Positions 14,907 through 22,217 of a stretch of DNA of 22,224 nt are shown in pieces. The translations under genes were made by a program, and so were the position numbers. Under the pieces are notes generated by a model. That model was not told the DNA's origin and did not search any database. It was given only the letters and a program-made list of their open reading frames with translations. The stretch covers positions 1 to 22,224 of the forward strand of contig JBCCYN010000074.1 in NCBI GenBank assembly GCA_039189655.1. Direction: 5' to 3'. This DNA comes from Acuticoccus sp039189655 (lineage in GTDB: Bacteria; Pseudomonadota; Alphaproteobacteria; Rhizobiales; Amorphaceae). Within the stretch, counting starts at the first letter, position 1, and every line of letters starts with the position of its first letter.

Positions 14907-15001
14907 GGCAGGTCGTGCGATCGCATGACCTGCTCTAAGTTCTTGTTTCACCGCGCGGTTCGAGCTGCAACATGATTCCATGGTGCTGATACGCGCTCTA
15001 G
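14903..15001 (+). repeat. CTAG-bounded palindromic intergenic repeat, copy 2
   Basis: This 99-bp element has CTAG at both ends and the same length as copy 1 in the opposite orientation. The first palindrome, GCAGGTCGTGCGATCGCATG, continues as ACCTGCTC. The middle holds ACCGCGCGGT. The second hairpin pairs GCTGCAACATG with CATGGTGCTG. The right end, GCGCTCTAG, is inverse to the left end CTAGGGC. It begins at the stop codon of the SorC gene, supplying TAG at 14904-14906. By position it may serve as the 3' processing or termination signal of the catabolic operon. Confidence 0.82.
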
Positions 15002-15210
15002 CCAATGTTCCTTTGGTGGGACACCAAAACAGCGACGTTCCTTCGGAGCCGACATCTTCAGAACTCCGCGCGGGGCCCGATAGGTCAAGGGCAAAGAGCG
15101 CAGCGTCCCTTGAGGTATCGGGTCCTGCGAGGAACTCTCGGTGGAGGCGGGAGTGGTTTTGCACGGCGCCAAACGACCTCGCCTAGAAGAACACTTCCGC
15201 AAACACGCTT
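14907..15210. other. spacer between convergent SorC and Gfo/Idh genes
   Basis: This 304-bp non-coding spacer contains most of repeat copy 2, a small hairpin TTTGGTG-GGA-CACCAAA (15012-15028), a large imperfect palindrome (15060-15138) and a CTAGAAG/CTTCTAG inverted repeat (15183-15214). Short frames cross it on both strands, but none shows a ribosome site or a protein-like composition. Its density of structure suggests termination for both convergent operons or an accumulation of palindromic elements. Confidence 0.6.
15060..15138. repeat. large imperfect palindrome / long hairpin
   Basis: The arms pair as follows: GTCAAGGG-side 15085-15091 with CCCTTGA (15107-15113), a 2x2 internal loop, then 15073-15082 with 15116-15125, and further pairing out to 15060/15138 with three mismatches. 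The loop is 15 nt (15092-15106). The folded structure has about 29 base pairs on either strand. It lies between two convergent genes. It could be a bidirectional terminator, a second family of palindromic repeat, or a structured small RNA. No second copy is in the window. Confidence 0.6.
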
Positions 15211-15214
15211 CTAG
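15183..15214 (-). terminator. CTAGAAG/CTTCTAG inverted repeat at the end of the Gfo/Idh gene
   Basis: A 7-bp inverted repeat, CTAGAAG (15183-15189) and CTTCTAG (15208-15214), has an 18-nt loop and overlaps the TAG stop (15211-15213) of the Gfo/Idh gene. The gene ends GCGCTCTAG, the same nine bases that end repeat copy 2. The stem is short, so a role in termination is only a possibility; it may be a relic of another element. Confidence 0.3.
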
Positions 15215-16254
15215 AGCGCCACATCCACACTCTTCCCCGACCGCGCTGCGTTCCGAATAGCCTCAACAATCGCGACGGCTTTCAACCCGTCGAGCCCCGT
15301 CACGCGCGGCGTCTCCTCGCCCCGAACCACAGCCGCAAAGTGCTTCATTTGCGCAACCAGTGGATCGTTATGGGTGTCGCGCAGCAGGCTGGTGCGCGTC
15401 ATGGGCGTCCACCACGAGCCTCCGTCCTCGTGCCGCCAGAGGGCGGCCGCCGGCAATTCCAGCGCGCCACGGGTGCCGCCGATCATGTAGCAGACGGCAT
15501 CCGTCTTCGGGTAGGCGGGGTTTTCCCCCGCGGTCAGCTCCCAGCTCCACGGCGCGGGCACCGTGTCCGTCACCGAAAGCGTCCCCACCGCACCGCTTTC
15601 AAAGCGCACCAGGATGGCGGCGGCGTCCTCCACGGGATTTCCGCGCACGACATTGGTCTCCATCGCCGCGACGGCCGTGATCTCACCGGCGAGGTGACGC
15701 ATGAGGTCAATGTCATGGATGAGGTTGATCATGATCGGCCCACCGCCGGGCTTGGTGCGCCACTCCGCCTCGAAATAGGACGCCGGTTTCTTGAGCCACG
15801 CGCTCGCGTGCACGCTCACAACGGTTCCCAGATCCCCAGCCGCAATGCGCTCCTTGGCGGCGACGATCAGCGGGTTGTGGCGCCGGTGGTGGCCGCAAAG
15901 GACGGGTATGCGCGCCGCTTCCGCCGCCTCCACCACGGCAATGCCTTCGGAAAGATCGTCCACGAAGGGTTTTTCCACGAGTACCGGTACCCCGGCATCA
16001 ATGGCCTTCCGGGCGCCTTCGCCATGGACGGCATTGGGTGTGGCGAGGATCAGTCCATCGGGCCGTGCCTTCGCCAACAAGGTCGGTAGATCCCCAAACC
16101 ACGGGACGCCTTCACCTTTGGCGAGGTCTTTCGCCCGCGGATCCGGATCGGCGATGGCGCAGAGCGCCGTCTCCTGGCACGCACCCATCGCCTCCATGTG
16201 GCGACGCCCCACCAGGCCGGCCCCCGCCAAGGCGATTTTTACGGGGCGCGTCAA
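15211..16254 (-). CDS. Gfo/Idh/MocA family oxidoreductase
   Basis: A 347-residue NAD(P)-dependent sugar or cyclitol dehydrogenase. It has the Rossmann motif GAGLVGRRH (11-19), the family EKP at 94-96 (VLVEKPF), HHRRHNP at 122-128, and the C-terminal catalytic region GGGP, then INLIHDIDLMRHL (His180, Asp183). The start is TTG 16252-16254, overlapping the dehydroquinase stop as TTGA. There is no ATG before the Rossmann motif, and the long upstream in-frame extension is a shadow of aroQ. The downstream end is the CTAG site at 15211. Coupling with a dehydroquinase suggests a polyhydroxylated ring substrate (cyclitol, quinate or shikimate type), but this is inferred from context only. Confidence 0.9.
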   Translation of the reverse strand: MTRPVKIALAGAGLVGRRHMEAMGACQETALCAIADPDPRAKDLAKGEGVPWFGDLPTLLAKARPDGLILATPNAVHGEGARKAIDAGVPVLVEKPFVDDLSEGIAVVEAAEAARIPVLCGHHRRHNPLIVAAKERIAAGDLGTVVSVHASAWLKKPASYFEAEWRTKPGGGPIMINLIHDIDLMRHLAGEITAVAAMETNVVRGNPVEDAAAILVRFESGAVGTLSVTDTVPAPWSWELTAGENPAYPKTDAVCYMIGGTRGALELPAAALWRHEDGGSWWTPMTRTSLLRDTHNDPLVAQMKHFAAVVRGEETPRVTGLDGLKAVAIVEAIRNAARSGKSVDVAL

Positions 16255-16685
16255 GGGGTTGGGAGGCGGGAAAGCACGTGCTGCAGCGCCAGAAGATACC
16301 CGTCGGTTCCGCACCCGGCGACTACAGCGTCGGCCCGGTGGGACACATAAGAATGGTGACGAAACGCCTCGCGCTTGTGGATCTGTGAGATGTGCACTTC
16401 CACCACAAGCCCTTCGAACATGTTCAAAGCATCGAGGATCGCCACTGAAGTGTGGGAGTAAGCGGCCGGGTTGATGATGATCGCGACCGCCGCCTCCCGC
16501 GCCTCCTGGATCCAATCCACCAACTGATGCTCGGCGTTGGACTGGTGAAACCGTACCTCGTGGGCTCCTGCGGCGGCTCGGCATCGGGTTTGCACGTCCA
16601 CCAGCGTCTCGGTGCCGTAGACCTCTGGCTGCCGCTTGCCCAGAAGGTTCAGATTGGGTCCATTGAGGATATAGACGAGCGCCAC
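16251..16685 (-). CDS. aroQ: type II 3-dehydroquinate dehydratase
   Basis: A 144-residue enzyme of the normal type II length. It dehydrates 3-dehydroquinate to 3-dehydroshikimate and usually forms dodecamers. Visible are LNGPNLNLLG (7-16), the lid loop with Arg18 and Tyr23 (KRQPEVYG), HQSNAEHQLVDWI, NPAAYSHTSVAILDAL (72-87), His98 in VEVHISQIH, and REAFRHHSYVS with Arg109. Small departures from the common pattern are Gln101 where Asn is usual (HLSN) and His53 for Gly. The start is GTG 16683-16685, with GGAG six bases upstream; a longer frame to 16805 has no family similarity. In many alphaproteobacteria the housekeeping aroQ sits next to accBC; this copy, coupled to an oxidoreductase, may be catabolic. 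Confidence 0.93.
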   Translation of the reverse strand: MALVYILNGPNLNLLGKRQPEVYGTETLVDVQTRCRAAAGAHEVRFHQSNAEHQLVDWIQEAREAAVAIIINPAAYSHTSVAILDALNMFEGLVVEVHISQIHKREAFRHHSYVSHRADAVVAGCGTDGYLLALQHVLSRLPTP

Positions 16686-16847
16686 ACGCGGCTCCGTTGG
16701 TTGTTTGCCTCGCCCGTGCGGGTGCCGGCGGGTCCACGAATGGTCAAAATGGCAGCCATAATCAAGCGCGGGGCGAACGCGGGTCTCGGACCATAGGATG
16801 GCCACGAATCCCTATCATCCCCGGGTCCGGCAGAGTAGGACGGTTCC

Positions 16848-17945
16848 ATGGCAATGTCTCAAGAACTCCAGCAAACTTTCGCCGACGCGGACGCCGCCTG
16901 GGAAGCCTCCACCACCGGGCACCTCACCATCGACCTCTCCGCCATCGCTGCGAACTGGGCGAGCCTTGCCGCACGCACCGCCGCCGAGTGCGGCGCCGTG
17001 GTTAAGGCGAACGCCTATGGCTGCGGCCTTGAACCCGTCTGCCGCGCCCTCGCCCGCGCCGGTTGCCGCTCGTTCTTCGTGGCGACGGCCCGGGAGGGAC
17101 ACGCCCTGCGGACAGCCTTGCCGGACGTTACCATCTACGTTCTGAACGGCGTTTTTGAGGACGTTGCCCGTGCTCGCGAGGCTCGGCTCATACCGTTCTT
17201 GTCATCGCAGGAGGCGCTGTCGGAGTGGCCGCTCGACGCCCCGTTCGCGCTCCACGTGGACACCGGGTTCAACCGCCTTGGCGTCACCCCGGACGAGGCC
17301 AAGGCCTTGTCAGTACCGCCAGCGCTCCTGGCCAGCCACTTCGCCTGCGCCGACACCCCCGACCATCCGCTAAATGCCATCCAGGAAGAGACCTTTGCCC
17401 ACGTGCGCAGTGCGTGGGGCGATGTGCGCGCGTCTTTTGCGAACTCCGCGGCTCTCATCAGCCGCCCAAGCTCTCACCACGAGCTCGTGCGCCCCGGCAT
17501 TGCCCTTTACGGCGGCGCTTCCGTGGAAGGTGCACCGCCCCTTCGTGCCACGGTTCGCCTCGAAGCCCGGGTGATCCAGGTGCGCACTGCCAAGGCCGGA
17601 CAGACCGTGGGCTATGGCGCGGCCGAAACCCTCACCCGAGACAGCCGCGTTGCGATTCTCGCATTCGGATATGCTGACGGCTACCTGCGCGCCGGCGGTG
17701 GCCAGGACGGCGCGCGAGGCGCTCCGGCCTACGTCGGCGGCACTAAAACGCGCCTGCTAGGCCGAGTATCCATGGACCTCATCGCCGTCGACGTCACTGA
17801 CGCGCCCTGCCGGCGGGGCGATTGGGTGGAGCTTTTTGGCAATCACGTGCCCCTCGACGACGTGGCCGCCCACGCCGGCACCATAGGCTACGAGCTTCTC
17901 ACTGGCCTTTCCCGCCGGGCCGACCGGCGCTACGCATCCCTTTGA
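16848..17945 (+). CDS. alr: alanine racemase
   Basis: A 365-residue fold-type III PLP enzyme converting L- to D-alanine, for peptidoglycan or for alanine catabolism. The PLP lysine is Lys53 in VVKANAYGCG. Other signatures are HVDTGFNRLG, LVRPGIALYGG, VGYGAAETL, the GYADGY motif with Tyr275, and GRVSMDLIAVDVTD near the C-terminus. The start ATG has AGTAGGA eight bases upstream; a second ATG two codons later is equally compatible. An N-terminal extension of about 24 residues (ELQQTFADADAAWEA) precedes the conserved core. It is divergent from aroQ with a 162-bp spacer. Neighbouring genes do not tell whether it is the biosynthetic or the catabolic racemase. Confidence 0.95.
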   Translation: MAMSQELQQTFADADAAWEASTTGHLTIDLSAIAANWASLAARTAAECGAVVKANAYGCGLEPVCRALARAGCRSFFVATAREGHALRTALPDVTIYVLNGVFEDVARAREARLIPFLSSQEALSEWPLDAPFALHVDTGFNRLGVTPDEAKALSVPPALLASHFACADTPDHPLNAIQEETFAHVRSAWGDVRASFANSAALISRPSSHHELVRPGIALYGGASVEGAPPLRATVRLEARVIQVRTAKAGQTVGYGAAETLTRDSRVAILAFGYADGYLRAGGGQDGARGAPAYVGGTKTRLLGRVSMDLIAVDVTDAPCRRGDWVELFGNHVPLDDVAAHAGTIGYELLTGLSRRADRRYASL

Positions 17946-18075
17946 CCGGTCTTGGCGTGCGGTTGTTGGATTTTCTAGTGTCGTTGCGTGGCCTCCCCCT
18001 CCCCCCTTTCGTCAGGCGCGTAAACCGTTCTTCCGGCGCCATTTGCCAAGCCCAAACTGAGATCGAGTGGCCCCC

Positions 18076-19056
18076 ATGCTCGATCGGCTGAGACGGCACT
18101 TTTTCCTCACCACCGTCATCGTCCTCGTGGTGATCGTCGTCGCCCACGAAAACTCGCGCCGCTTCTTTGCCTATTCCAGTGATGCCTTCGTCACCGCCGA
18201 TACCGTCACCCTCGCCCCCGCCGTCGCCGGCCTCCTCGCCGAACTCCACGTCACGGACAACCAGGCGGTGCTGGCGAGCGACGTACTCTTCGCCCTCGAC
18301 GAAGACCCGTTCCAGTATAGCCTCGCGCTGGCGAAGGCGGAGGAAAGTCTGGCCCAGGCAGAAGTCCAAACCGCCAAAGACCAGCTGAAAATCTACGAGT
18401 CCCAAGAGGCGGCGGCCCAAGCCACCTTCGAAGACGCCTCCGACACCGAAAGGCGCGTGGCGGACCTCACCGAAAAGGGCTTTGCCACCGAGCAGCGCCT
18501 GGAAAACCTTCGGCGCGACCTCGCCACGGCCTCCGCAGCGCTCGACCAGGCGAAGGCTGCCATCATCGTCGGCCAGGACACCTTGCAGCAAAGCACCGCC
18601 ACCGCCCAAAAGGCAGCCGCGGAGGTCTCGCTCGCCAACTACAATCTTGCCCGCGCGACGGTCTACGCGCCGCAGGACGGAACCGTTGCCCCCTTCACCA
18701 CCCGCATCGGCGACTACGTGGACGTGGGCGATCCGGTGCTGACCCTCGTCACCAACGACAACTGGCGCATTGTGGTGAACCTTCCCGAGCAGCACCTGGC
18801 TCGCACGAGAGTTGGCAACAAAGTCTACTTCATGCTCTCGTCCCAGCCCTGGCGCATTTATGAAGGCAAGGTGCGCAGCATCGCCCGGGGGATTTCTCGA
18901 GCGGAAGTCCCGGTCGCCACACTCCCTTACGTGGAGCCCACCACCAACTGGATCCGGCTATCGCGCCGCTTTCCGGTGGAGGTGGGTATGGGCACGCTTC
19001 CCGATGACCTGACCCTTTTCATGGGGGCCGATGTTCGTGTCCTCATCGTCCACTAG
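18076..19056 (+). CDS. HlyD-family membrane-fusion (efflux adaptor) protein
   Basis: A 326-residue periplasmic adaptor anchored by one N-terminal helix (FFLTTVIVLVVIVVAHE). Next come half of a lipoyl-like domain (VTADTVTLAPAVAGLLAELHV), a coiled-coil hairpin of about 110 residues rich in Ala, Glu and Gln, and the second lipoyl half and beta-barrel (ATVYAPQDGTVAPFTTRIGD). This resembles AaeA/EmrA-type adaptors. ATG 18076 is chosen; a GTG nine bases upstream is possible, and neither has a strong ribosome site. It overlaps the following FUSC gene by 26 bases, so the two form one transporter. The substrate is not known; AaeAB homologues export aromatic acids. Confidence 0.9.
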   Translation: MLDRLRRHFFLTTVIVLVVIVVAHENSRRFFAYSSDAFVTADTVTLAPAVAGLLAELHVTDNQAVLASDVLFALDEDPFQYSLALAKAEESLAQAEVQTAKDQLKIYESQEAAAQATFEDASDTERRVADLTEKGFATEQRLENLRRDLATASAALDQAKAAIIVGQDTLQQSTATAQKAAAEVSLANYNLARATVYAPQDGTVAPFTTRIGDYVDVGDPVLTLVTNDNWRIVVNLPEQHLARTRVGNKVYFMLSSQPWRIYEGKVRSIARGISRAEVPVATLPYVEPTTNWIRLSRRFPVEVGMGTLPDDLTLFMGADVRVLIVH

Positions 19057-20119
19057 CAGCCGGGCACAACACACACCGCCGCCGTGGTTCCCTAGCGCCT
19101 ACGTGGACGAAAGGGCATTGACGGCGGCGTTTTCCGTATGGGCCGCCGTCACCGTGGCGCTGGTCCTGCAGTTCGAAGATCCCTGGTGGGCCGCCGTCAC
19201 GGCACTGCGGGTGAGCGTGCGCGACTACGACGCGGAGATCTCGCTCCTGCGCAACCGTCTCTTTGGCACAGTTGCAGGCGCAATTTTGGGCCTCGCCATA
19301 GCGCCGTTGATCTTTGACAATCACGCCCTCGCCATGACCGTTTCTTTCGCGGCCATCGCATTTGGCACTTACATGCGCTTCACCAGCGCCCACGCCTACG
19401 CTTGGATCCTCGGCTCTGTGACGTGCCTCTTGGTCCTCAACGGGGGATTCTTCGAGCCCGACCAGGTGGTCGACATTGCCTTTTACCGCAGCGTCGAGGT
19501 GCTTACAGGCGTCCTGGTGGTTTACGTGGTGGACCGCTGTCTCCTGCCCCGAGAGGCGCTGGGTGCCCAGCCCAAAGCCCCGGTGATCGACGATGTGAAA
19601 CGGGCGCAGATCGTCAAATCTGCGCTCACCACCGGCACGATGGCGGTGATCTTGCCCACCATCTGGCTCATGTTTGAACTCCCCTCGCCCTTCCAAGTGA
19701 TCCTCACGGTCGTGGTGGTGCTCAACCTCAACCTCGCGGCCACTACGACCCGCGGCACCCAGCGGCTCCTCGGCGTCCTCATCGGCGGCATCGCGGGCCT
19801 TATCGTCGCCGCCTTTTCCATCACCTCCTTTGTCGTCTGGTCCATCGTGCTTTTCGCCGGCATTGCCTTGGCCTCTGGCTACCACAACAGCGACAGGTCC
19901 AATTCCTATATCGGCCTTCAGGCTGGGTTCGGTTTCGTGATGGCCCTGGTGACCGGCAGTGGCCCTGCAGACAGCATCCTGCCCGCCATTGACCGGATCG
20001 TCGGCATCGGCTTTGGGATGACGATTGCGCTCGTCGTCTATCTTTGCATTGATGCTCTCTTGCCCGACCGCATCGTTCAAAGAAAAGGCGCCGACGACAA
20101 ACAATCGGGTCGCCACTAA
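19031..20119 (+). CDS. compact FUSC-family inner-membrane protein (AaeB/YccS-like transporter subunit)
   Basis: A 362-residue membrane protein with about ten hydrophobic helices in two similar halves. The first half has WWAAVTALRVSVRDYDAEIS, then LLRNRLFGTVAGAILGLAI; the second has the matching TQRLLGVLIGGIAGLIVAAF. This is the FUSC_2-type fold. It is about half the size of E. coli AaeB or YccS, which add a large cytoplasmic part; DUF2955-type compact relatives pair with HlyD proteins in the same way. The ATG at 19031 lies inside the HlyD gene end, indicating coupled translation. The small DUF1656 membrane protein that often accompanies such pairs (AaeX) is missing. A role in efflux is likely; the cargo is unknown. 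Confidence 0.85.
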   Translation: MFVSSSSTSSRAQHTPPPWFPSAYVDERALTAAFSVWAAVTVALVLQFEDPWWAAVTALRVSVRDYDAEISLLRNRLFGTVAGAILGLAIAPLIFDNHALAMTVSFAAIAFGTYMRFTSAHAYAWILGSVTCLLVLNGGFFEPDQVVDIAFYRSVEVLTGVLVVYVVDRCLLPREALGAQPKAPVIDDVKRAQIVKSALTTGTMAVILPTIWLMFELPSPFQVILTVVVVLNLNLAATTTRGTQRLLGVLIGGIAGLIVAAFSITSFVVWSIVLFAGIALASGYHNSDRSNSYIGLQAGFGFVMALVTGSGPADSILPAIDRIVGIGFGMTIALVVYLCIDALLPDRIVQRKGADDKQSGRH

Positions 20120-20667
20120 AACGAACGCGGCTCAAGTATAGTGCGCTTGCCTAAAGAATTCGGTCAAAGCCGTCCGCACTGAAGACTATCGGTTGATCAC
20201 ATGGTCTGAGCCCCGGTGTTACGCAATCAGAACGGGCAGAAGTCTAAAGCAGATTACACGATCATGCGATCGCATGACCTGCGCTAAGTTCTTGTCTTTC
20301 CGCGCAGTTCCAGTGGCAACATGATTCCATGTTGCTGGAACGCGCTCTGGGATTGGCAAGAGGTGAGAGCGCTCGCCGTGTTCGCCGCGAAGACTGGGTC
20401 ATCATTTGCGGCTCCGGCCGGAGGCATCCCCCGGGCGATCACCCGCCCACCCGGCGCGATGCGCGGCCCGTCGCCGCCATCCCTTCGGAGTGCACAACGC
20501 GTGTCCTTACATGTCCAGCGGCACGGGGGGATTTGGGCTAAGGCCCAGTGCAATTAATCTCGCCAAGGAAAAGCGGTCCTTTCCCAAACCTTGCCCAAGC
20601 TTCCCAAGCTCGAAGAGCCCGACGGAAGGTCGTGACTTCGCCAAGTTTCGTGGCTAGTAGTTGGGGC
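20120..20667. other. 548-bp non-coding region before the copper genes
   Basis: No convincing gene lies here. It contains repeat copy 3 (20244-20350). The rest is ordinary high-GC sequence with short frames that lack ribosome sites. A promoter for the copper-associated genes should lie in the last 150 bases, but I cannot define one by eye. No copper-sensor (CueR or CsoR type) operator with a clear palindrome was seen. Confidence 0.5.
20244..20350 (+). repeat. CTAG-type palindromic intergenic repeat, copy 3 (diverged ends)
   Basis: This 107-bp element is homologous to copies 1 and 2, but its ends have decayed to CTAA and CTGG and it has eight extra bases in the first palindrome (around CGATCATGCGATCGCATG). 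The middle block reads CCGCGCAGTT. The second hairpin is the best of the three: GGCAACATG pairs with CATGTTGC across ATTC, flanked by TTCCAG/CTGGAA. It has the same orientation as copy 2 and lies about 125 bp after the FUSC stop codon. Confidence 0.8.
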
Positions 20668-21018
20668 ATGCGCACCCACTCGCTGCTTTCGGTTCTGCGC
20701 CTTCTGCGGGAACCCCTTATCGCGCTCTGCGTGGTGGTTCTGGTCGGGGGTGCTCTTACCATGAGCGCGCCTGGAATCACTGGTGCCGGGTCGATCTGTC
20801 TCGGCGGTGTTGCTGGCGGAGCTGCACCGGAAGGAAGTGGCGAACCTGGTGCGGGCGCTTGCCCGTTTTGCAGCGCATGCCCGTTGATCTTGCGTCAACC
20901 GGACAAATTCGCGTCGCCGCTCCCACAGGTGAAAAATACACTGCGACTGACGGCAAGCGCAGCGCCGCGCAGGGGCCACACCGCCCGTCCCTTTCGGGCC
21001 AGAGCGCCCCCAGCCTAG
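20668..21018 (+). CDS. DUF2946-like small membrane or secreted protein, probably copper-associated
   Basis: A 116-residue protein with an N-terminal hydrophobic helix (LIALCVVVLVGGALTMSAPG), a glycine-rich segment, a CPFCSACP cysteine cluster at about residue 71, and a C-terminus ending RARAPPA. This layout (hydrophobic helix, CPxC motif, proline end) fits DUF2946 proteins, commonly found beside copper-handling genes. ATG 20668 is chosen because the hydrophobic segment follows directly; the longer frame from 20548 adds a basic, low-complexity stretch. The ribosome site is weak (TTGGGG). It is 158 bp upstream of the DUF1775-PCuAC gene on the same strand. The cysteines could bind Cu(I); this is inference. 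Confidence 0.65.
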   Translation: MRTHSLLSVLRLLREPLIALCVVVLVGGALTMSAPGITGAGSICLGGVAGGAAPEGSGEPGAGACPFCSACPLILRQPDKFASPLPQVKNTLRLTASAAPRRGHTARPFRARAPPA

Positions 21019-21176
21019 CTGTCCGTCCGGTCCGTAAACTGGATGCGCTTCGCCTGTCCCTTCGACAGCGGCAAGCCAACACCAACAGCTTAAGAACGCG
21101 CGGCCAGTGCCACCGATCATGACAGGGGCACGCCGGCGCGCGACCTCCGAAAACTCAAATACTCGGAACCACCACC

Positions 21177-22217
21177 ATGTCCCGTTTTCTTTCCGCTGCC
21201 GCGCCAGGTACGACCGTTGTTGCGCGAGCCGGCTTCGCCGCGACTGTATTGCTCTTGTGGGGCCTCAATTCCGCCCATGCCCACGCCACCTTGGAACAGC
21301 AGTCGGCCGCTGCTGGCACGACCTACAAAGGTGTTATGCGGATCGGCCACGGCTGCGAGGGTGAAGCCACCCTGGCCCTGGAGGTCCACCTGCCAGACGG
21401 TTTCATCAACGCCAAGCCCATGCCGAAACCCGGCTGGACGCTAGAAACCGAAACCGGCGCCTACGACCAAACCTATGACTACCATGGTCGCAGCCTGTCC
21501 GAAGGTGTGCGTGTCATTCGTTGGACCGGCGGCTCACTAAGCGACGAGCACTACGACGAGTTCGTGTTTCGCGGTGCCTTGCGTGGCCAGAAGGCCGGCG
21601 AAATCGTTGCCTTCCCGACCGTTCAATTGTGCGCAAACGGTCGTAATGATTGGGTGGAAATCGCGGCGCCGGGCCAGAATCCTCACGACCTCGATAGCCC
21701 CGCTCCGACGTTGACCATAACCTCGGCGCAAGAGCACGCTGGTCACAACCATGAAGCCGCAGCCGACGGATCGACCACCGTTGGCGACCTCGTCATTGAC
21801 CGTGCCTGGACACGCCAGCCGCCGCCCGCTGCCCGGGTCGGGGGCGGTTACATGCGTATCACCAACAATGGCACGCAGGCGGATCGGTTGATCGGGGGAA
21901 GCGCCCCGTTTGCCGACATTTTCGAGGTCCACGAAATGTCCGTCAAAGACGGCGTGATGCGAATGAATGAATTGCCCGATGGGCTCAAGATTCCCGCCGG
22001 CGAGACGGTTTTACTGCAGCCAGGCGGCTTACATTTGATGTTTATCCAGTTGAGCGACGCGCCCCAGGAGAGCGAGTCTGTGCCTGTAACGCTAAAATTC
22101 GAGAAAGCTGGAGAAGTGACGCTAAGGATGCCCGTTGCGGCCATGGGCGCTCAAAGTCTCGGTGCACACGGTGGTGCATCTGGGGACCACAGTGCCCTCG
22201 GAGCTTCATCCAAATAA
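21177..22217 (+). CDS. DUF1775 (YcnI-like) and PCu(A)C copper-chaperone fusion protein, exported
   Basis: A 346-residue periplasmic protein. A signal peptide ends AHA at residue 35, leaving His36 as the mature N-terminus; in YcnI-type DUF1775 domains the N-terminal His binds copper. The DUF1775 domain spans about 36-182 (GVMRIGHGCEGEATLALEV, DEFVFRGAL, then a WVEI segment). A histidine-rich linker, EHAGHNHEAA, follows. The PCu(A)C domain spans about 197-322, with the expected ligands His252 and Met254 (VHEM), Met263, His286 and Met288 (HLM); such domains deliver Cu(I) to cytochrome oxidase. The tail is Gly/His-rich (LGAHGGASGDHSALG). It probably buffers and passes copper in the periplasm. The ribosome site is poor. 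The fusion is known in proteobacteria. Confidence 0.92.
   Translation: MSRFLSAAAPGTTVVARAGFAATVLLLWGLNSAHAHATLEQQSAAAGTTYKGVMRIGHGCEGEATLALEVHLPDGFINAKPMPKPGWTLETETGAYDQTYDYHGRSLSEGVRVIRWTGGSLSDEHYDEFVFRGALRGQKAGEIVAFPTVQLCANGRNDWVEIAAPGQNPHDLDSPAPTLTITSAQEHAGHNHEAAADGSTTVGDLVIDRAWTRQPPPAARVGGGYMRITNNGTQADRLIGGSAPFADIFEVHEMSVKDGVMRMNELPDGLKIPAGETVLLQPGGLHLMFIQLSDAPQESESVPVTLKFEKAGEVTLRMPVAAMGAQSLGAHGGASGDHSALGASSK

Noticed and set aside
15012..15028. TTTGGTG-GGA-CACCAAA hairpin as a terminator of the SorC operon
   Set aside because: The perfect stem is only 7 bp with a 3-nt loop and no T-run on either strand, so it is recorded only within the spacer description.
16255..16737. 508-codon version of the Gfo/Idh gene
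   Set aside because: The first 160 codons are a shadow of aroQ; the Rossmann fold begins right after the TTG at 16254.
14903..20350. CRISPR array or insertion sequence
   Set aside because: Repeats are few, about 100 bp, dispersed by thousands of bases and in mixed orientation; no cas or transposase gene is in the window.
20548..20667. N-terminal extension of the DUF2946-like protein
   Set aside because: The added 40 residues are basic and low-complexity and delay the hydrophobic helix; ATG 20668 gives the normal family layout.
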